Shown: positions 22,579 through 33,749 of the stretch, piece by piece
How positions within the stretch are numbered: position 1 is the first letter of the stretch
Layout of the letters: every line of letters begins with the position of its first letter
From: Thinopyrum elongatum
Taxonomy: Eukaryota; Streptophyta; Magnoliopsida; Poales; Poaceae
NCBI GenBank assembly: GCA_011799875.1
Contig: CM022303.1
Coordinates: 301,738,566-301,802,565, forward strand
Direction of reading: 5' to 3'
Length of the DNA stretch: 64,000 nucleotides
Translations under genes and position numbers: made by a program
Notes under the pieces: model-generated
Seen by the model: the letters and a program-made list of their open reading frames with translations, nothing else
The model's database searches: none
What the model was told of the DNA's origin: nothing

Positions 22579-23233
22579 GGGCATCCACAATGTATGCTTT
22601 TTGTTGCCTCTAAGCCCCCTCTCTCCTCTTAGAAGCAGGCCTCTATACATTGCATGAACTGCCTCTAACAAAAAATTGGCTAGCATCATGTCTAACCTTA
22701 GAGGCTGCCTCTAACAATGTAACAATCTATTTGGTCCCACTTGTCAGCCTTAGGAAGCATAAGAAAGTACAAGAGAAATATTACTGATTGGACAAATGTG
22801 GTGCTAATCAATACTTTTTAAATTTCTGCTGGGCCCACCTTAGAGGCTGGTTAGAGTCTCTATACATTGTGATTTTTTCATTTGATAAGAGGCAAACCAT
22901 GTGGGGCCTACCTTAGAGCAAGTACAATAGAGTGACGTAGGCGGGCTATAAGGGATGCCACATCAGATTTGTGTCTAGTTGGAGGAGAGAGAAGAGGAGC
23001 GAGAAGAGAAGCGGGCTACAAACTTACAGCCGGCTGTAGCACGTGCCCCAACACTCTTTGTGAGAGAAAGAGGTGGGCCATATATTAACATTGTAGCCTG
23101 CTACTACCATTAACTATTGTATGAGTGGGCTATTAGGTTGGCTATAATTGAGGTGGCAACTGCATATAGCCGGCTGCTGGCTATATTATTAAACATGCTC
23201 TTAGAGGCAAGGCTCTATAAACTGGAGATGCTC
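22579..23233. mobile_element. Tourist-like MITE, outer element
   Basis: Ends read GGGCATCCACAATGTATGC and, on the complementary strand, GAGCATCTCCAGTTTATAG; the subterminal CCTCTAAG/CTTAGAGG motif recurs inside. TTA precedes the left end; the right flank no longer matches. Without the nested element it is about 370 bases and has no coding capacity. PIF/Harbinger transposases act on such MITEs. Confidence 0.65.
22916..23200. mobile_element. Tourist-like MITE nested in another MITE, 285 bp
   Basis: Imperfect inverted termini GAGCAAGTACAATAG and (complement) GAGCATGTTTAATAA are flanked by perfect TTA duplications at 22913-22915 and 23201-23203. The flanks rejoin as CCTTAGAGGCAAGG, a motif of the outer MITE. 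Confidence 0.8.
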
Positions 23234-23264
23234 TGTAGTGTGTACTACTTTTGATGTGTCTCGT

Positions 23265-23430
23265 CAACTCGCAGAATGAGGAGAAGCTTGCTTAGTACGC
23301 CCTCTCCCCCGCCCATGGGTGCGGTGGCTCGCAGAGTCGTAGGACAAGGAGAAGCTTTCTTTACTACGCCTACACCCGCTCCTTCGCCCCCGTGCGTGGT
23401 GTATCGCAGGACGAGGAGACAATTTTACTA
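23265..23430. repeat. Imperfect 60-70-bp tandem repeat
   Basis: Three copies share TCGCAG...GAGGAGAAGC and TACTACGCC-type blocks (starting near 23269, 23330 and 23404). Function is unknown. Confidence 0.55.
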
Positions 23431-23598
23431 CTCCCTCCGTTAGACTTATACTCCTCATCCCTACCTTGGTTAAAGAGATTATCATATTGTTTGAAATATA
23501 TGTATTTTAGTAGTAGGAGTAGTGCAGTGGTAGGAGTAGTATTACAACAATTTCCATGGAGTCCATGCTACAACAAGCTACCCTAGGCTATGTTACTA

Positions 23599-23946
23599 CT
23601 CCCTCCTTTCTGGTTTATTATAAGGCTCAATTTCAAAATCTCTCCAACCAAGGTAGACGGCGAGTGGTGGAATTAATTTCGTAGCTTGCACAAGTACAGT
23701 ACGCTCATTTTTCTCAAAAAGTTATGTTTAGCGATGCATTAATTACAACGAATGCATGCATGACCACTAAATTTCCATGAACTTCTACATGCATTGGTGA
23801 GTTTTCTCTTGATATTGCTTGCATCGGGTTATTTAATGCACCTCGAAATCCAAACATGTGATGGTAAGTACTACTAGTAGAATTGAGACTTATAAAACGG
23901 AAAAACAAATTTTTTAGATGAGCCCTATAAACCGGAAAGGAGGGAG
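23599..23946. mobile_element. Stowaway MITE, 348 bp
   Basis: Inverted termini CTCCCTCCTTTCTGGTTTAT and (complement) CTCCCTCCTTTCCGGTTTAT; TA duplications at 23597-23598 and 23947-23948. It is longer than most Stowaway copies and has no coding capacity. Confidence 0.9.
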
Positions 23947-24329
23947 TAATAAGTAGTACTACCTCCATAGTGGGTACGTACTCCGTAAAATCAGATTTCC
24001 CCCAAAACTAAGTCACTCAACCTTTATTTGCTTGTTTCCCTTCCTGTCTCGTTGCCTCAAACAGACTATGCCAGACTCCCCTGCCTGCTGCGCGGGAAAA
24101 GACCCGCCCTCACCTTCTTTAGTCCGGGTTTGTATCGATGGATCGCGCGAAGTAGCAAAAACCAAGCCATGTCTTGTACTCCTCCGTCGTACTAGAAAAC
24201 CACGTATTCATGAAGAGTGGAGACACTCGCTTTCATGAATGTTGTACTTCCTCTCACCGACATGTGGGACATATAGCAACCGAGTCAACGTGTCATGCAC
24301 CAAATAATAGTGCAGAACAGCAGGGGGGA

Positions 24330-24510
24330 CGCACCCCAGTCGTAGCGCCCCAGTAGTAGTAATGAGCAATAAGACGTCAAATCACAAAGTTGCACCTTTC
24401 CCCCAGACGGACGAAGCAACCATTATTTCACACTTCGCTGAATCCGCTTCTCCATCATCTCCTTCAAGAAAACCACGTATTGCTTCTGCCATTGTTCTAC
24501 CTCAAGAGGG
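24330..24510 (+). repeat. Promoter-like module, copy 1
   Basis: Shares CCCCAGTCGTAGCG, GTAATGAGC, a CAAATCACAAAG-type block, GACGGACGAAGCAACCAT and TTCGCTGAATCC with the inverted module at 30890-31075, which lies directly upstream of the minus-strand pseudogene at 29922-30754. No coding sequence follows here, so it looks like an orphan 5' flank. Confidence 0.55.
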
Positions 24511-25059
24511 ACGCGCATCGCCTTGGTACATCATGACACGTGGGACCGCATGACAGGCCATGCTCCCCCGCCCACCGCTCGGTAAAATCACCTCATTTTT
24601 ACTAATCTGGATACTATCTTTTTAGATCAATACTAGCAAGATGCCTGTGCGTTGCACAGAAATCAAGATGCATTTGTATGAGTAGTTTATCTTGTGGGAG
24701 AAAAGGATGAACGAGGGAAGGCCTTATTTGCAAATGTGGAGAGGGGTGTGGGTATCTTTTGGCAAAATTGCCATAGTTTCCTTCCTATCCGTTAGATATA
24801 AATCGGACGGCCTATATTGCAGGATGGCAGGCAAACCATCATCACCAACTCTGTTTTTTATAAGAGTAGGGAAGTAGGGATAATCGGGATCCACCAAGGA
24901 GCAAAACCAAGTGGTAGGCTACTCCTGTCGCGTTGGCGTAGCAACTCAGCAGGGTCAGTCCGCACACGAAATGGTGACACACTTACAGGACCCCTTTGGC
25001 CGACATGTGGTTCATCCACCGTCTTGTTCCACCGTCCAGTTCGGAGCAGCGGTTGGACT

Positions 25060-25310
25060 TGATGTCACCCCGGTCGTAGCGCCCCAGTAGTATAGTAAAT
25101 GAGCGATGAGGGGTCAAATCACAAAGCCCCACCTTTCCCGCATTAAGCTGGACGGACGAAGCAAGCATCATTTCACTCTAGGGCGCAAGAGCATAAAGAA
25201 AAATAAAACCAATGATGCGTGCGGTAGCTACCTAGGGCGCCCTAGGGTAGGAGCCTCCACTACAAATCCGCTTCTCCCTCGTCCTCCTGAAGAAAACCGA
25301 TGATGCGTGC
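25060..25310 (+). repeat. Promoter-like module, copy 2
   Basis: Same order of blocks as copy 1 (CCCCGGTCGTAGCGCCCCAG, GGGTCAAATCACAAAG, GACGGACGAAGCAAGCATCA, TCCGCTTCTCC), interrupted by about 70 unrelated bases after the CATTTCACTC block. Also an orphan; no ORF with similarity follows. Confidence 0.5.
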
Positions 25311-25951
25311 GGTGGGTAGGGTTTGTAGGAGTACTACGGCATGCGGGGCCACACCGTAGTAAACGGGAGAGGGATTGAGCTTGAGTCGACGCATTAATGT
25401 GGGTGGGCCGCTCGGTTTTACGGGAACGAGGAAGAATGTTGGGTTCGGGGAGCAGTGGAGATATACGTACTACAAAAAAATGTGGATGTAGGTTCGACCG
25501 AAAGGCAATGATGCATGGGCCTCGCATTTGGATATACCCGGGGCCGCGTGAAATTTGCTACTCAAACTAATGCATAAAAGTTCCTCCAAAAACATCTATA
25601 ACTAATGGGAAGTGAATGTATGCTTAAAATGAAAATGTAATACAAAGAGAAAAAATGAATTGAAGTTAAAAGAATGACATTTCTAACAAATATGTGAATG
25701 TGAACTACATATGCGTGCACGTGACCAACACATATATTGTCAATACAAAATCTAATGCAAGAAATAATTTATGAGTAACATGCACGAATTGATGATGTGG
25801 TGCTTGCATGCATAGAGTACAAAAACAATGTGATTTATGACTTGCATGCATGACGTGTTCATGTGCCATAGTTGCATTCCAGGAAAAAAGCTAGTGGGTT
25901 GTACTAGCTACTTACGAATAGAAGATGTATATATGGAAGTTGTAGGGAAAG

Positions 25952-26340
25952 AGATGACATGTATGTCAATTCCTATGAGTAGGGATTGGAAAAGAGATGT
26001 CATTTGGTTCACATCATAGGAACTTTTCTATTGGATCTAGAGATGACATGTATCTCAATTCCTATGAGGAGGGATTGGAAAATAGATGTCATTTGGTTCA
26101 CATCATAGGAACTTTTCTATTGAATCTAGGCTAACATTTATTTTCCTTTGAAATTGTGGGAGTATAGGAATCCATTCATATGAACCAAGTGGCTCTAAAG
26201 CTATAAAAATGATATCATATTTATTTTCCTTCGAAATGTGGAGTATATGAATCTATTCCTATGAACCAATTGGCTCTAAAGGAAAAATTCCTATAAAAAT
26301 CATATAATATAGAGTTCCTATGATATTCCTCCACACCAAA
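25952..26340. repeat. Tandem pairs of about 89 and 80 bp
   Basis: Two 89-base units (25952-26040 and 26041-26129) share AGATGACATGTAT and CACATCATAGGAACTTTTCT. They are followed by two shorter units (from about 26136 and 26217) sharing TTATTTTCCTT and CCTATGAACCAA. The CATAGGAA/TTCCTATG motifs in both directions suggest a decayed MITE. Confidence 0.6.
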
Positions 26341-26344
26341 GGAT

Positions 26345-27276
26345 GGTTGAAATTGCTGCAGGTGATACGACGGTCTTTCTTTATACACTTCTTCCCCATC
26401 TTTATAGTTACCTCTCGAAGATGAATGAAATGATATATATTGGGTATTCTATATGTGCAATTTGGTATACGAAAACTCGGTAAAAGTTTGCGAGGTTTGA
26501 ATTTTCAATAAAGCTATATGCACTACATTTTGGAACGGAGGGAGGAGCATACGTCAGTTGCTAACACTCACGTGGAAGATTTGTGTGTTGGAGGAGCGGC
26601 TGTTCTGTTAAATGCCATGGCAAAACTGACACTGTCGGATGCCGATCTAACGGTTCTTACGGTGTTCGTCAAGAAACGGCTTGTGGCAAATGTTTGTCAG
26701 ATACGATTTACGGACACATGCATTGCATTGATATGTGCCCCCTCTCTCTCACGCACACATGCACCCCTCATGAGTCACGACTCTCCCAAGTCCTCTCGCA
26801 CCCACCGTATATCTGTAGGTAGACGTCACACACATATGTGCTCTTCACATCCTACCCTCAGAACTTCTAAAAAATAAAAGACGTCGCGCACCTTTTATTT
26901 TAACTCACACGTCACACACTTATACTGTTACTCTTGTGGCGAACACTCTTCGGGCGTAGTATATTGTACTCTCACGAAGCGAAGCAGTGCACACACGCAC
27001 TAGTTCTCTCACACCCACTCGCGGGTACACATAGGAGCGCATTTTTTTAAGCTAGGAGCGCATTTGTTTACAAAGAGGCATCCCAATTGACATTTTGACT
27101 AGTCTAGTTAACAACTTGATGGAGGGTCGGGGACCGCGTGTGAATGATACAGTACATAGTGTGTCCTAGAAGCGGTCGCACGTTATTGATCGAGTTTTAT
27201 TTTTACTTGAACTTTAAATGAAAATAGTGGTTCACGCGTATTCCATTTAATAACGGTTGTGACAACAAAATCACTC
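26345..27276. other. Spacer, no gene found
   Basis: AT-rich sequence, then CT/CA-rich low complexity (26735-26850) and short ORFs. A Stowaway-like end (TTTTGGAACGGAGGGAG) is at 26528. Nothing else is recognisable. Confidence 0.5.
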
Positions 27277-27279
27277 CAC

Positions 27280-27290
27280 TATATATATAA
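27280..27290 (+). promoter_or_regulatory. Candidate TATA box
   Basis: TATATATATAA is followed 25-60 bases downstream by CT-rich leader-like sequence with CTAGGGTTCC, as in many plant 5' ends. The sequence downstream (27300-27770) is GC-rich but no conserved protein is visible, so the supposed gene may be a fragment. Confidence 0.3.
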
Positions 27291-27770
27291 GCAGGAGCCT
27301 CGGCGCTTGCTCTACTAGGGTTCCTCTCTTTCACTCTCTCATGCTCTCCAGATCTAAGCAAGACATAGGTGGCCACACTCTCTCTCTGCTCACCGCTGGT
27401 CAAAAATCCGGTCGGACCACCTCAGCCGGAGCAGGGGTGTAGGTGCAGCGTTCACGCGGTCGTCGGCGGCGCGGGAGGAGACCAACAGCTGCCCGCGCAT
27501 CCCGATCGGTGGTCGTGTTGTTCTCTCAGAGACAGTGCCGCCTCAGGAGGGCCTCCGACCGCTTCTTCCTCCCTACGGTATGGTGGCCAAGATGCGGCCT
27601 CCCGACGCCGTCTTTGCCACATCCCAACGACCCTCAGGTATATATTCCTTCGAAACCTGCCTTGCTCTACTGCCCCAGCTCCCCACGTGACTGCGTGTGG
27701 ATCTTTTTCTACTTCTGTCGGCTGTTCCAAAGCCACCTAGACTTTTACTATTATTAGAGGTAAAGCTAGT

Positions 27771-29921
27771 TCACACAGTCAAATCTAAGAGTTGGTTCAA
27801 ACAGGGAAGAAAATGGGAAAGCTGTAGCATGAATCTAGGACTTGGTTCTAAGAGGAAATGGGGGAAAGTAGTAGATACTGGCTACCTAACCAGTCTATTG
27901 GTTGAAAAGGCGAAGAAAGCAGGGTGGATGGCGAAGGGTGGGGGGAAGTGGACCTGTCTCTTAGTCAAAAAAAGAAAGAAGTGAGGGGTGTTGGGGGGAC
28001 AACGCAAATGAGAATGAGCAGGTCTAGATTTCCTGTGCTCACATAGGAAAATGTTGCCGAGGAGATAAAAAATGGGACAAATGCAGACATGTTGCCTCAA
28101 TGTTTGCCGCTCTCGGCAACCACATCTGCCTCACCACTTTATGCCCTTGCTGTCCCTACGCCCATATCGCTATCGTTAATGTAAAATCACATGAAGCATG
28201 AAGCAATGCCACCTAATGTCACTATTAAGTAATGCTGCTGCCGGTCTAGTGCCGTCGATAAATTGAAGCAATGACACCACCATTTTATGAAGTGCTTCCG
28301 TCTTGCTTTATTTCCCATGAATTGTGTTTTTGCAATTACACTTAAATCTCACACCGCTAACATTGCTTCATCCCAGTGGAACTGCACAAATTTATTTGCA
28401 CATTTACTGACCATGTGCGATTCTCATGATAGTAATACTAATGCTATTGTTCTGCATGTTAATCTAGTGGCAGTGTTGATGTGATGTGATGCTACTTCTT
28501 ACTTAATGGCACTTTTTCATTCTGTCAACGTAGTGCCAATTATAACACAATAGATGCTGCTCTTAATCATATGCCACTACAAATAACTGTCACTGCTTAA
28601 ATAACCGTATTTCATATTTGCTCAAACAGGGATGTCTGTCTCCATATCATTTCTATTTGTGCAATCAAAAGTACACACCTCAGTTTTAGTACAACTGCAC
28701 AAAATGAGATGGCTATTCCTTGCTGCCGTCGTCTAACCTCCCATCTTCCAGGTATTCCTACATTGGTAGTAACTAGGTAGAATGAACAACACAATCTAAA
28801 ATAAGCTGATTCGTACGTTTTACTTCCTGATTGCAGTGCAGGGACGAGCGAGAACAATTGCATCCTAGTCGGGAATGCACTTTCTCCCAGTTCATGGATG
28901 GACAGAGGACTAGCTGGCACGGCTCCGCGGAGGTTTTTGGGGCAGGTGCGCGGACAAGAGGCATTGTGGTCTGCTTATTTCTACAAATAGTGGTGCTTAA
29001 ATTTAGTGGAACTGCACAAGAAGTTCAGATGGTCAGTACACTACATGGTTTAGTTCAGCATTCCAACTGAGAACACAATTATAATTGGTTATTCTGGAAT
29101 GAGAGAACCTAACCCTGGATGGTGGCAACAAGAAAAACCAAAGTGAACTCCAGGAAATTAAAGCCTGCCTAGGGAGGCCCTTTACTCAAAGAAGCCTTGC
29201 TTGATTTTTCCTGATTTGTAAACCTTCTCATAACTTTGTCTTTTGCTGTGAACTAGTAAATGTTTGTTATGTTCTATGAATCATTGAGATGTATAAAATT
29301 GCTAAACTTATGCTTTTCAAGTATTTTATGAAGCCGAGTTTAATGTGAATTTTCCACATGAACGCTGGACTAGCGTGTGAACATTTGGAATTTACATTGT
29401 GACCTCAGTTAACTGCATGAACCACTGTAACAAGATACATAGTTGCATATATTTCAGACAGCAGATTATTGATTGTTAGCTGGTTAATAGCCGACTTTTC
29501 TAGTGTTGAAGCGAGCTGAGCCAATGTGTCGTGGTTTGCACGACTGCTTACAAGTGGGGTTGCACCAACAGTGTTTTCTAGTGCTTGACTAGCCTTACGT
29601 ACCCTATGTATACGTCGGCGCACAGTTCTCGAACAAGTACTCTATTTCATCAAACACACATGGCTCGTATGATAAACCGTGACAACTTATGTCTTACCAT
29701 GCCATATTACATGAAAAAACTAGTGAGGACGCATCTGTTTCGGCAACAATTAGGATGGTTCTCACATGATTCACGGGCACACAAAAGTAGCAGTAGTTCC
29801 CATAGACGGATTCAACAGAGTACTAGCCCTAGAGGGCTCGATAATAAGCAAGGTTCGGATAATTAGACACAATCCAAACTACTTTTATACACTAGCTGGG
29901 CCAACTATTTCATGCCTCGAT
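27771..29921. other. Spacer, no supported gene
   Basis: Moderately AT-rich with only short ORFs. A minus-strand ORF at 29623-29405 is open for 72 codons but has no recognised relative. It could be a downstream remnant of the pseudogene at 29922-30754. Confidence 0.4.
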
Positions 29922-30754
29922 CTAATTTGGGATGGACACAAGACGGACCTTGCCATGAACATCATCGAGGACGTCCGACAGCAGCTCAATCCTGTGAACC
30001 TTCTTGAAGATAACCTTGTGGCCTTGCCACTCATAAGCTTGTTTGTGGAGGCATGCCACATCATCTTCCTGCGTAAGCTTGACAAGAACAGTATGCCTCA
30101 CAAACGAAGGAGTAGCTTTGAACTTCTTGTGCTTTAGTACACCCTGGACAACACGCCTGACAACAGTGTGGCTGGAATACATCTCGACTTTGGTATAAGT
30201 TCAAATGGCTTCCAGGATCCAGTAGCCTAAGAAATTTGTTTTCCCAGTGCGTATATTCGGGTCATCCGCCTCATAGCGAGTGACATGTACAACCACACAA
30301 TCCTTGTCTGCATCAGGGCTCTAATTGAAACAGAAACGAATTCTGAATTATTTTCCAATATAAAAAACACAAGTTATTTAAACAACTATGTAGAGTCAAA
30401 AGTATGCATGACAGGGAAGGTAGCATGGCATCGAAGCTAATAAAATTTTGCATTATTTATCACCACATACTTAGATGAAAAACCACAATCGAGATCGGCA
30501 AAGAAGAAAATCACCTTGGGCAGCTCAGCGGGTGGGGGGGACACATCCTCGAAGGGGGAAAGCTGCTCCTGCAGGCCCACGGGGGATGTAACCTCAAACG
30601 GGGCGTTGACCATCTCAGTAGTGGCCGTGAGCGTATCTGGGGTCGGCTCGGTGGCGGCCTCCACCTTCTTGGAGCTCTCTGTCTCGTGGGGATCAGCCTC
30701 CCATGTCTGCTCCAACATTGGTAGATCTTTGCCTGGTTCTCCTTGGTCCATCAT
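29922..30754 (-). pseudogene. Two-exon gene of unknown function with one premature stop
   Basis: Exon 1 runs from ATG 30754 to 30515 (MMDQGEPGKDLP..., acidic, Thr/Pro/Glu-rich). The AAG|GTGATT donor at 30515 and the CAATTAG acceptor at 30321 keep the frame. Exon 2 (30320-29922) encodes PDADKDCVVVHVTRYEADDP and later KHKKFKATPSFVRHTVLVKL and WQGHKVIFKKVHRIELL, ending in TAG at 29922. One TGA (30203-30201) interrupts exon 2; a single C-to-T change from CGA would explain it. The product would be about 210 residues, with no membrane segment or signal peptide. I do not recognise the family. The promoter-like module at 30890-31075 lies directly upstream. Confidence 0.55.
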
Positions 30755-30889
30755 GAAACTGATGAATAGGAGACAACTGAAAGGAAAACACAATCGCAAT
30801 GACAATGAAACCAAAAAGAGAGTGAGGATCGGTTACTGCTTTGCAAAAGTTCTTATTTTCTAAAAGAAAATATACCAACACACTTCGTT

Positions 30890-31075
30890 GGGAGAGAAGA
30901 ACAATGGTAGATGCGAGTGTTGGCTTTCTTGAAGACGGTGAGGGAGAAGGGGATTCAGCGAAGAGTGAAATGATGGTTGCTTCATCCGTCAAACTTAGAC
31001 TGCGGGGAGGTGGGGTTTTGTGATATGACGGCTCATTACTACCGCGCTACGACTGGGGTGACTCTCCGCCTGCAT
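30890..31075 (-). promoter_or_regulatory. Promoter-like module, copy 3 (inverted)
   Basis: Reverse complement of the modules at 24330-24510 and 25060-25310. It ends about 140 bases upstream of the start codon of the minus-strand pseudogene, so it probably held that gene's promoter or 5' leader. No clear TATA box was seen inside it. Confidence 0.45.
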
Positions 31076-31623
31076 AACGCCTTATAATTTGGTGGATGGC
31101 ATTTGGGCCCACGCACTGCATGGCCCGCATGTCGGTGAACCAAAGTAAAACGACATTCAGTAGCGGGAGACGTTTCGATGACCTCGGAGGAGTCAGAAGA
31201 AGTAGTGTATCTACTATACTAGTAGTAATTGTTTTTTTGGGTAGCTGTAGAGTGTCTCCACTGTACTAGTAGTAATTGTTTCTCTGGGCCCAAGACAAAA
31301 AAGCCCATCCACCCTAGTAAATAATAAAACCAATTCAAAAGCTCAAATATTTACTTAATGAGAGGCGCTACCCAGCTCACCGCCCCCAAAAAAAACCTGG
31401 GTGCTTTCCTCCACTTCCTCCTCACTCCCACCCACCTCACGTCAGCTCGCTCCACTCGTACCCCCAAATTCCTCACCTCACTCCTACAGAAAACCCCAGC
31501 TCTCCTTCTTCCTCACTACTACAGAAAACCCCAGCTCCCTTCTTCTTCACTCGCACTACAACTAGGCTCATCATTCGTTACTCTGCTCAAAACCGTGAGC
31601 TCGACGCGACGCCCTCGAGTAAA

Positions 31624-33345
31624 ATGGAGTCGGCTGACCCCAGCGCCAAGAAGATGAGGATCCCGCCAGCAGCGACGCCTGTTGTAGATCCCGCACCCGG
31701 CAGCGTGGGGAGAAGCGGAGAGCCCGCCCCCACCCGATCCCAGGAACCCATAGAATCTCGGGTGGACCGCAACAGTGATCTCCCGAACGCCATCCTTGGG
31801 GAGATCATCTCGCTTCTCCCCACCAAGGATTGCTACCGCACCCAAGTCCTCTCAACTCGGTGGCGCCCTCTATGGTGTGCCGTGCCCCTTAATCTCAACT
31901 GTCGTCAGCTATCTCTCTCTAATGATTTTGAACTCCCCAGAGCCATCATCTCCTCCCACCAGGGCTTCTTTCAAAGCCTCTGCATCCCGTCATGCTACCT
32001 GAGCATGCATAGCATGCCCTGCACGGTGGACGCCTGGATGAAATCCCCTGAATTCACAAAACTACAGCTGCTTGAGTTCTACTATTCCCTCGGAAATCGC
32101 ATACCAGATACCGAACACCATGTACTTGTGCCCCCAGCACCGATGTCCATCTCGCAGTTTTCCTCCTCTCTCCACACCGCCACCTTTGCGCTGTGCTTCC
32201 TACCAGACAATCTAGTACTAAACCTTTGACTCCCATTTCTCAAAAAACTTTCACTTGTGGGGTTCGTATATCGGAGGCCTCATTGCACAGCATCATCCAC
32301 TCCAGTTGCCCTGCCCTGGAGTGCTTGGTGCTTGTTTTCACAGTTAGAATCGGTTGTCTCCAAATAAAGTTGCCGAACCTTGTAAGAATTGGAATTTCTT
32401 TTGATGGAAGGCAGCTCATCATCGAAGATGCCCCTTCACTTCAAAGGTTGATCCTCGATTCTAGTTATTCACCATCGGAAATAACTGTCGTCTCTGTGCC
32501 TAAACTGGAGACCTTGGGTGTAATACATGATCTCTGTGCTCATTTCAAGATGGTGTTTGGCTCCACAGTTCTTCAGGTACTATATATTATCATCCACACT
32601 TGTAATCATAAGCTGCATTTTAAATTTCTGCGCATAAGTTCTATATCATCTTGGAGTACACATTTTGTACTAATATTATGTTCTATGCTTAATGAAGAGT
32701 TTGTCCATGGATAGCCTATCAATGGTGCTGGATTCTGTCAAGATCTTATATATCCATATGAATAGTTTTGATCTGAACAAGATTATTGGCTTGCTGCAAT
32801 GTTTCCATGTCTGGAGAAGTTGTATATAAAGGTGATAATTTCACGCACATTCGAAGCCCGCATATAGTGTACTAGAATTAACCGTTCAGCTGTTGCTCTT
32901 TCGACACTCTTTTTTCCGACCTTAACTGTTTTCAATCTTCATGTCTATTTAGGCAACAGGACGGGGTAAGAAAGTTATAACCAATCGGTGGATTCCTAAG
33001 CACCGGGATTTTGTCACTTCTCATGACATTCGATTGAAGACAATAACGCTGGAACGATATGTAACCAACCATGCAAACACTAGATTTGTCACATTCTTAC
33101 TGCTGAATGCGAGGTTACTATTATCCATCAGGCTTAAGTTTATCAGCAGCATGGTTTTGATGGATGGGTATGTCGAAGAGAAAAAAAGGAGTTTCGGGTG
33201 GACAAAAGGGCTTCTGAACATGTCGGGCTTCTATTTACAACATCTTGTGGTCATAATCCAGTAAATTTTACGACCCAAGATGTTCATTTGATGGACCTGA
33301 CCGATCCATTTGACTGTGATAGCCGAAAACAATGCTGGAGTTAGA
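31624..33345 (+). pseudogene. F-box / LRR / FBD protein pseudogene
   Basis: From ATG 31624 the frame gives a Pro/Ala-rich start, then an F-box at about residues 48-90 (DLPNAILGEIISLLPTKDCY, STRWRPLW). Leucine-rich segments follow after a TGA at 32227-32229, and the frame changes by one base near 32259. A GTACTA donor at 32575 closes exon 1; exon 2 is about 32713-32831 with another one-base loss near 32806. Exon 3 starts about 32954 and encodes the FBD region (DIRLKTITLERYV, LLLNARLL), with a frame change near the A7 run at 33180. The coding trace ends around 33345. Such proteins are substrate adaptors of SCF ubiquitin ligases; this copy has at least four breaks. The leader contains two 35-bp direct repeats (31477-31546). 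Confidence 0.75.
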
Positions 33346-33749
33346 TGTCGTTGCCCTTTTCAATCTGGGTTTTGTCTAAACCTGATGAACAATTAACCCT
33401 CGTGCTTTTGTACAGTTTGTAAGCTGGAGTTAGATGTTGTTGCCCTTTTCAACTCGGCTGTGACTGTCATATTTTCTTTGAAACAAGGCAAATGGCTTGC
33501 CATTTGTTTAATTAAGAGAGAAATATTGTAACAAATACCAACCAAGGGAAATAACATCACTCTCACCAGCTGCTTGAGCCCCCTCCAGCACCGACAAACT
33601 TATTTTGAACTAGCACACCAAATGGGCTGTAAATTTTCATAAAAAAGGCAGCATGGCCGTGACAGATTTGGATTCTGACATTTGGGACCCACGAGGAAAA
33701 AGCCTATCCAAGGTGGTGTCGACTTACTAGTCAACAAACGATTCTGCCT
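33346..33749. other. 3' flank and spacer
   Basis: No ORF of note. GGAGTTAGATGTCGTTGCCCTTTTCA (33339 onward) repeats once about 85 bases later, a short direct duplication at the end of the F-box pseudogene. Confidence 0.4.

Noticed and set aside
27369..27757. Short plus-strand protein-coding genes after the TATA-like box
   Set aside because: Overlapping Pro/Ser/Arg-rich frames without domain, splice chain or conserved motif.
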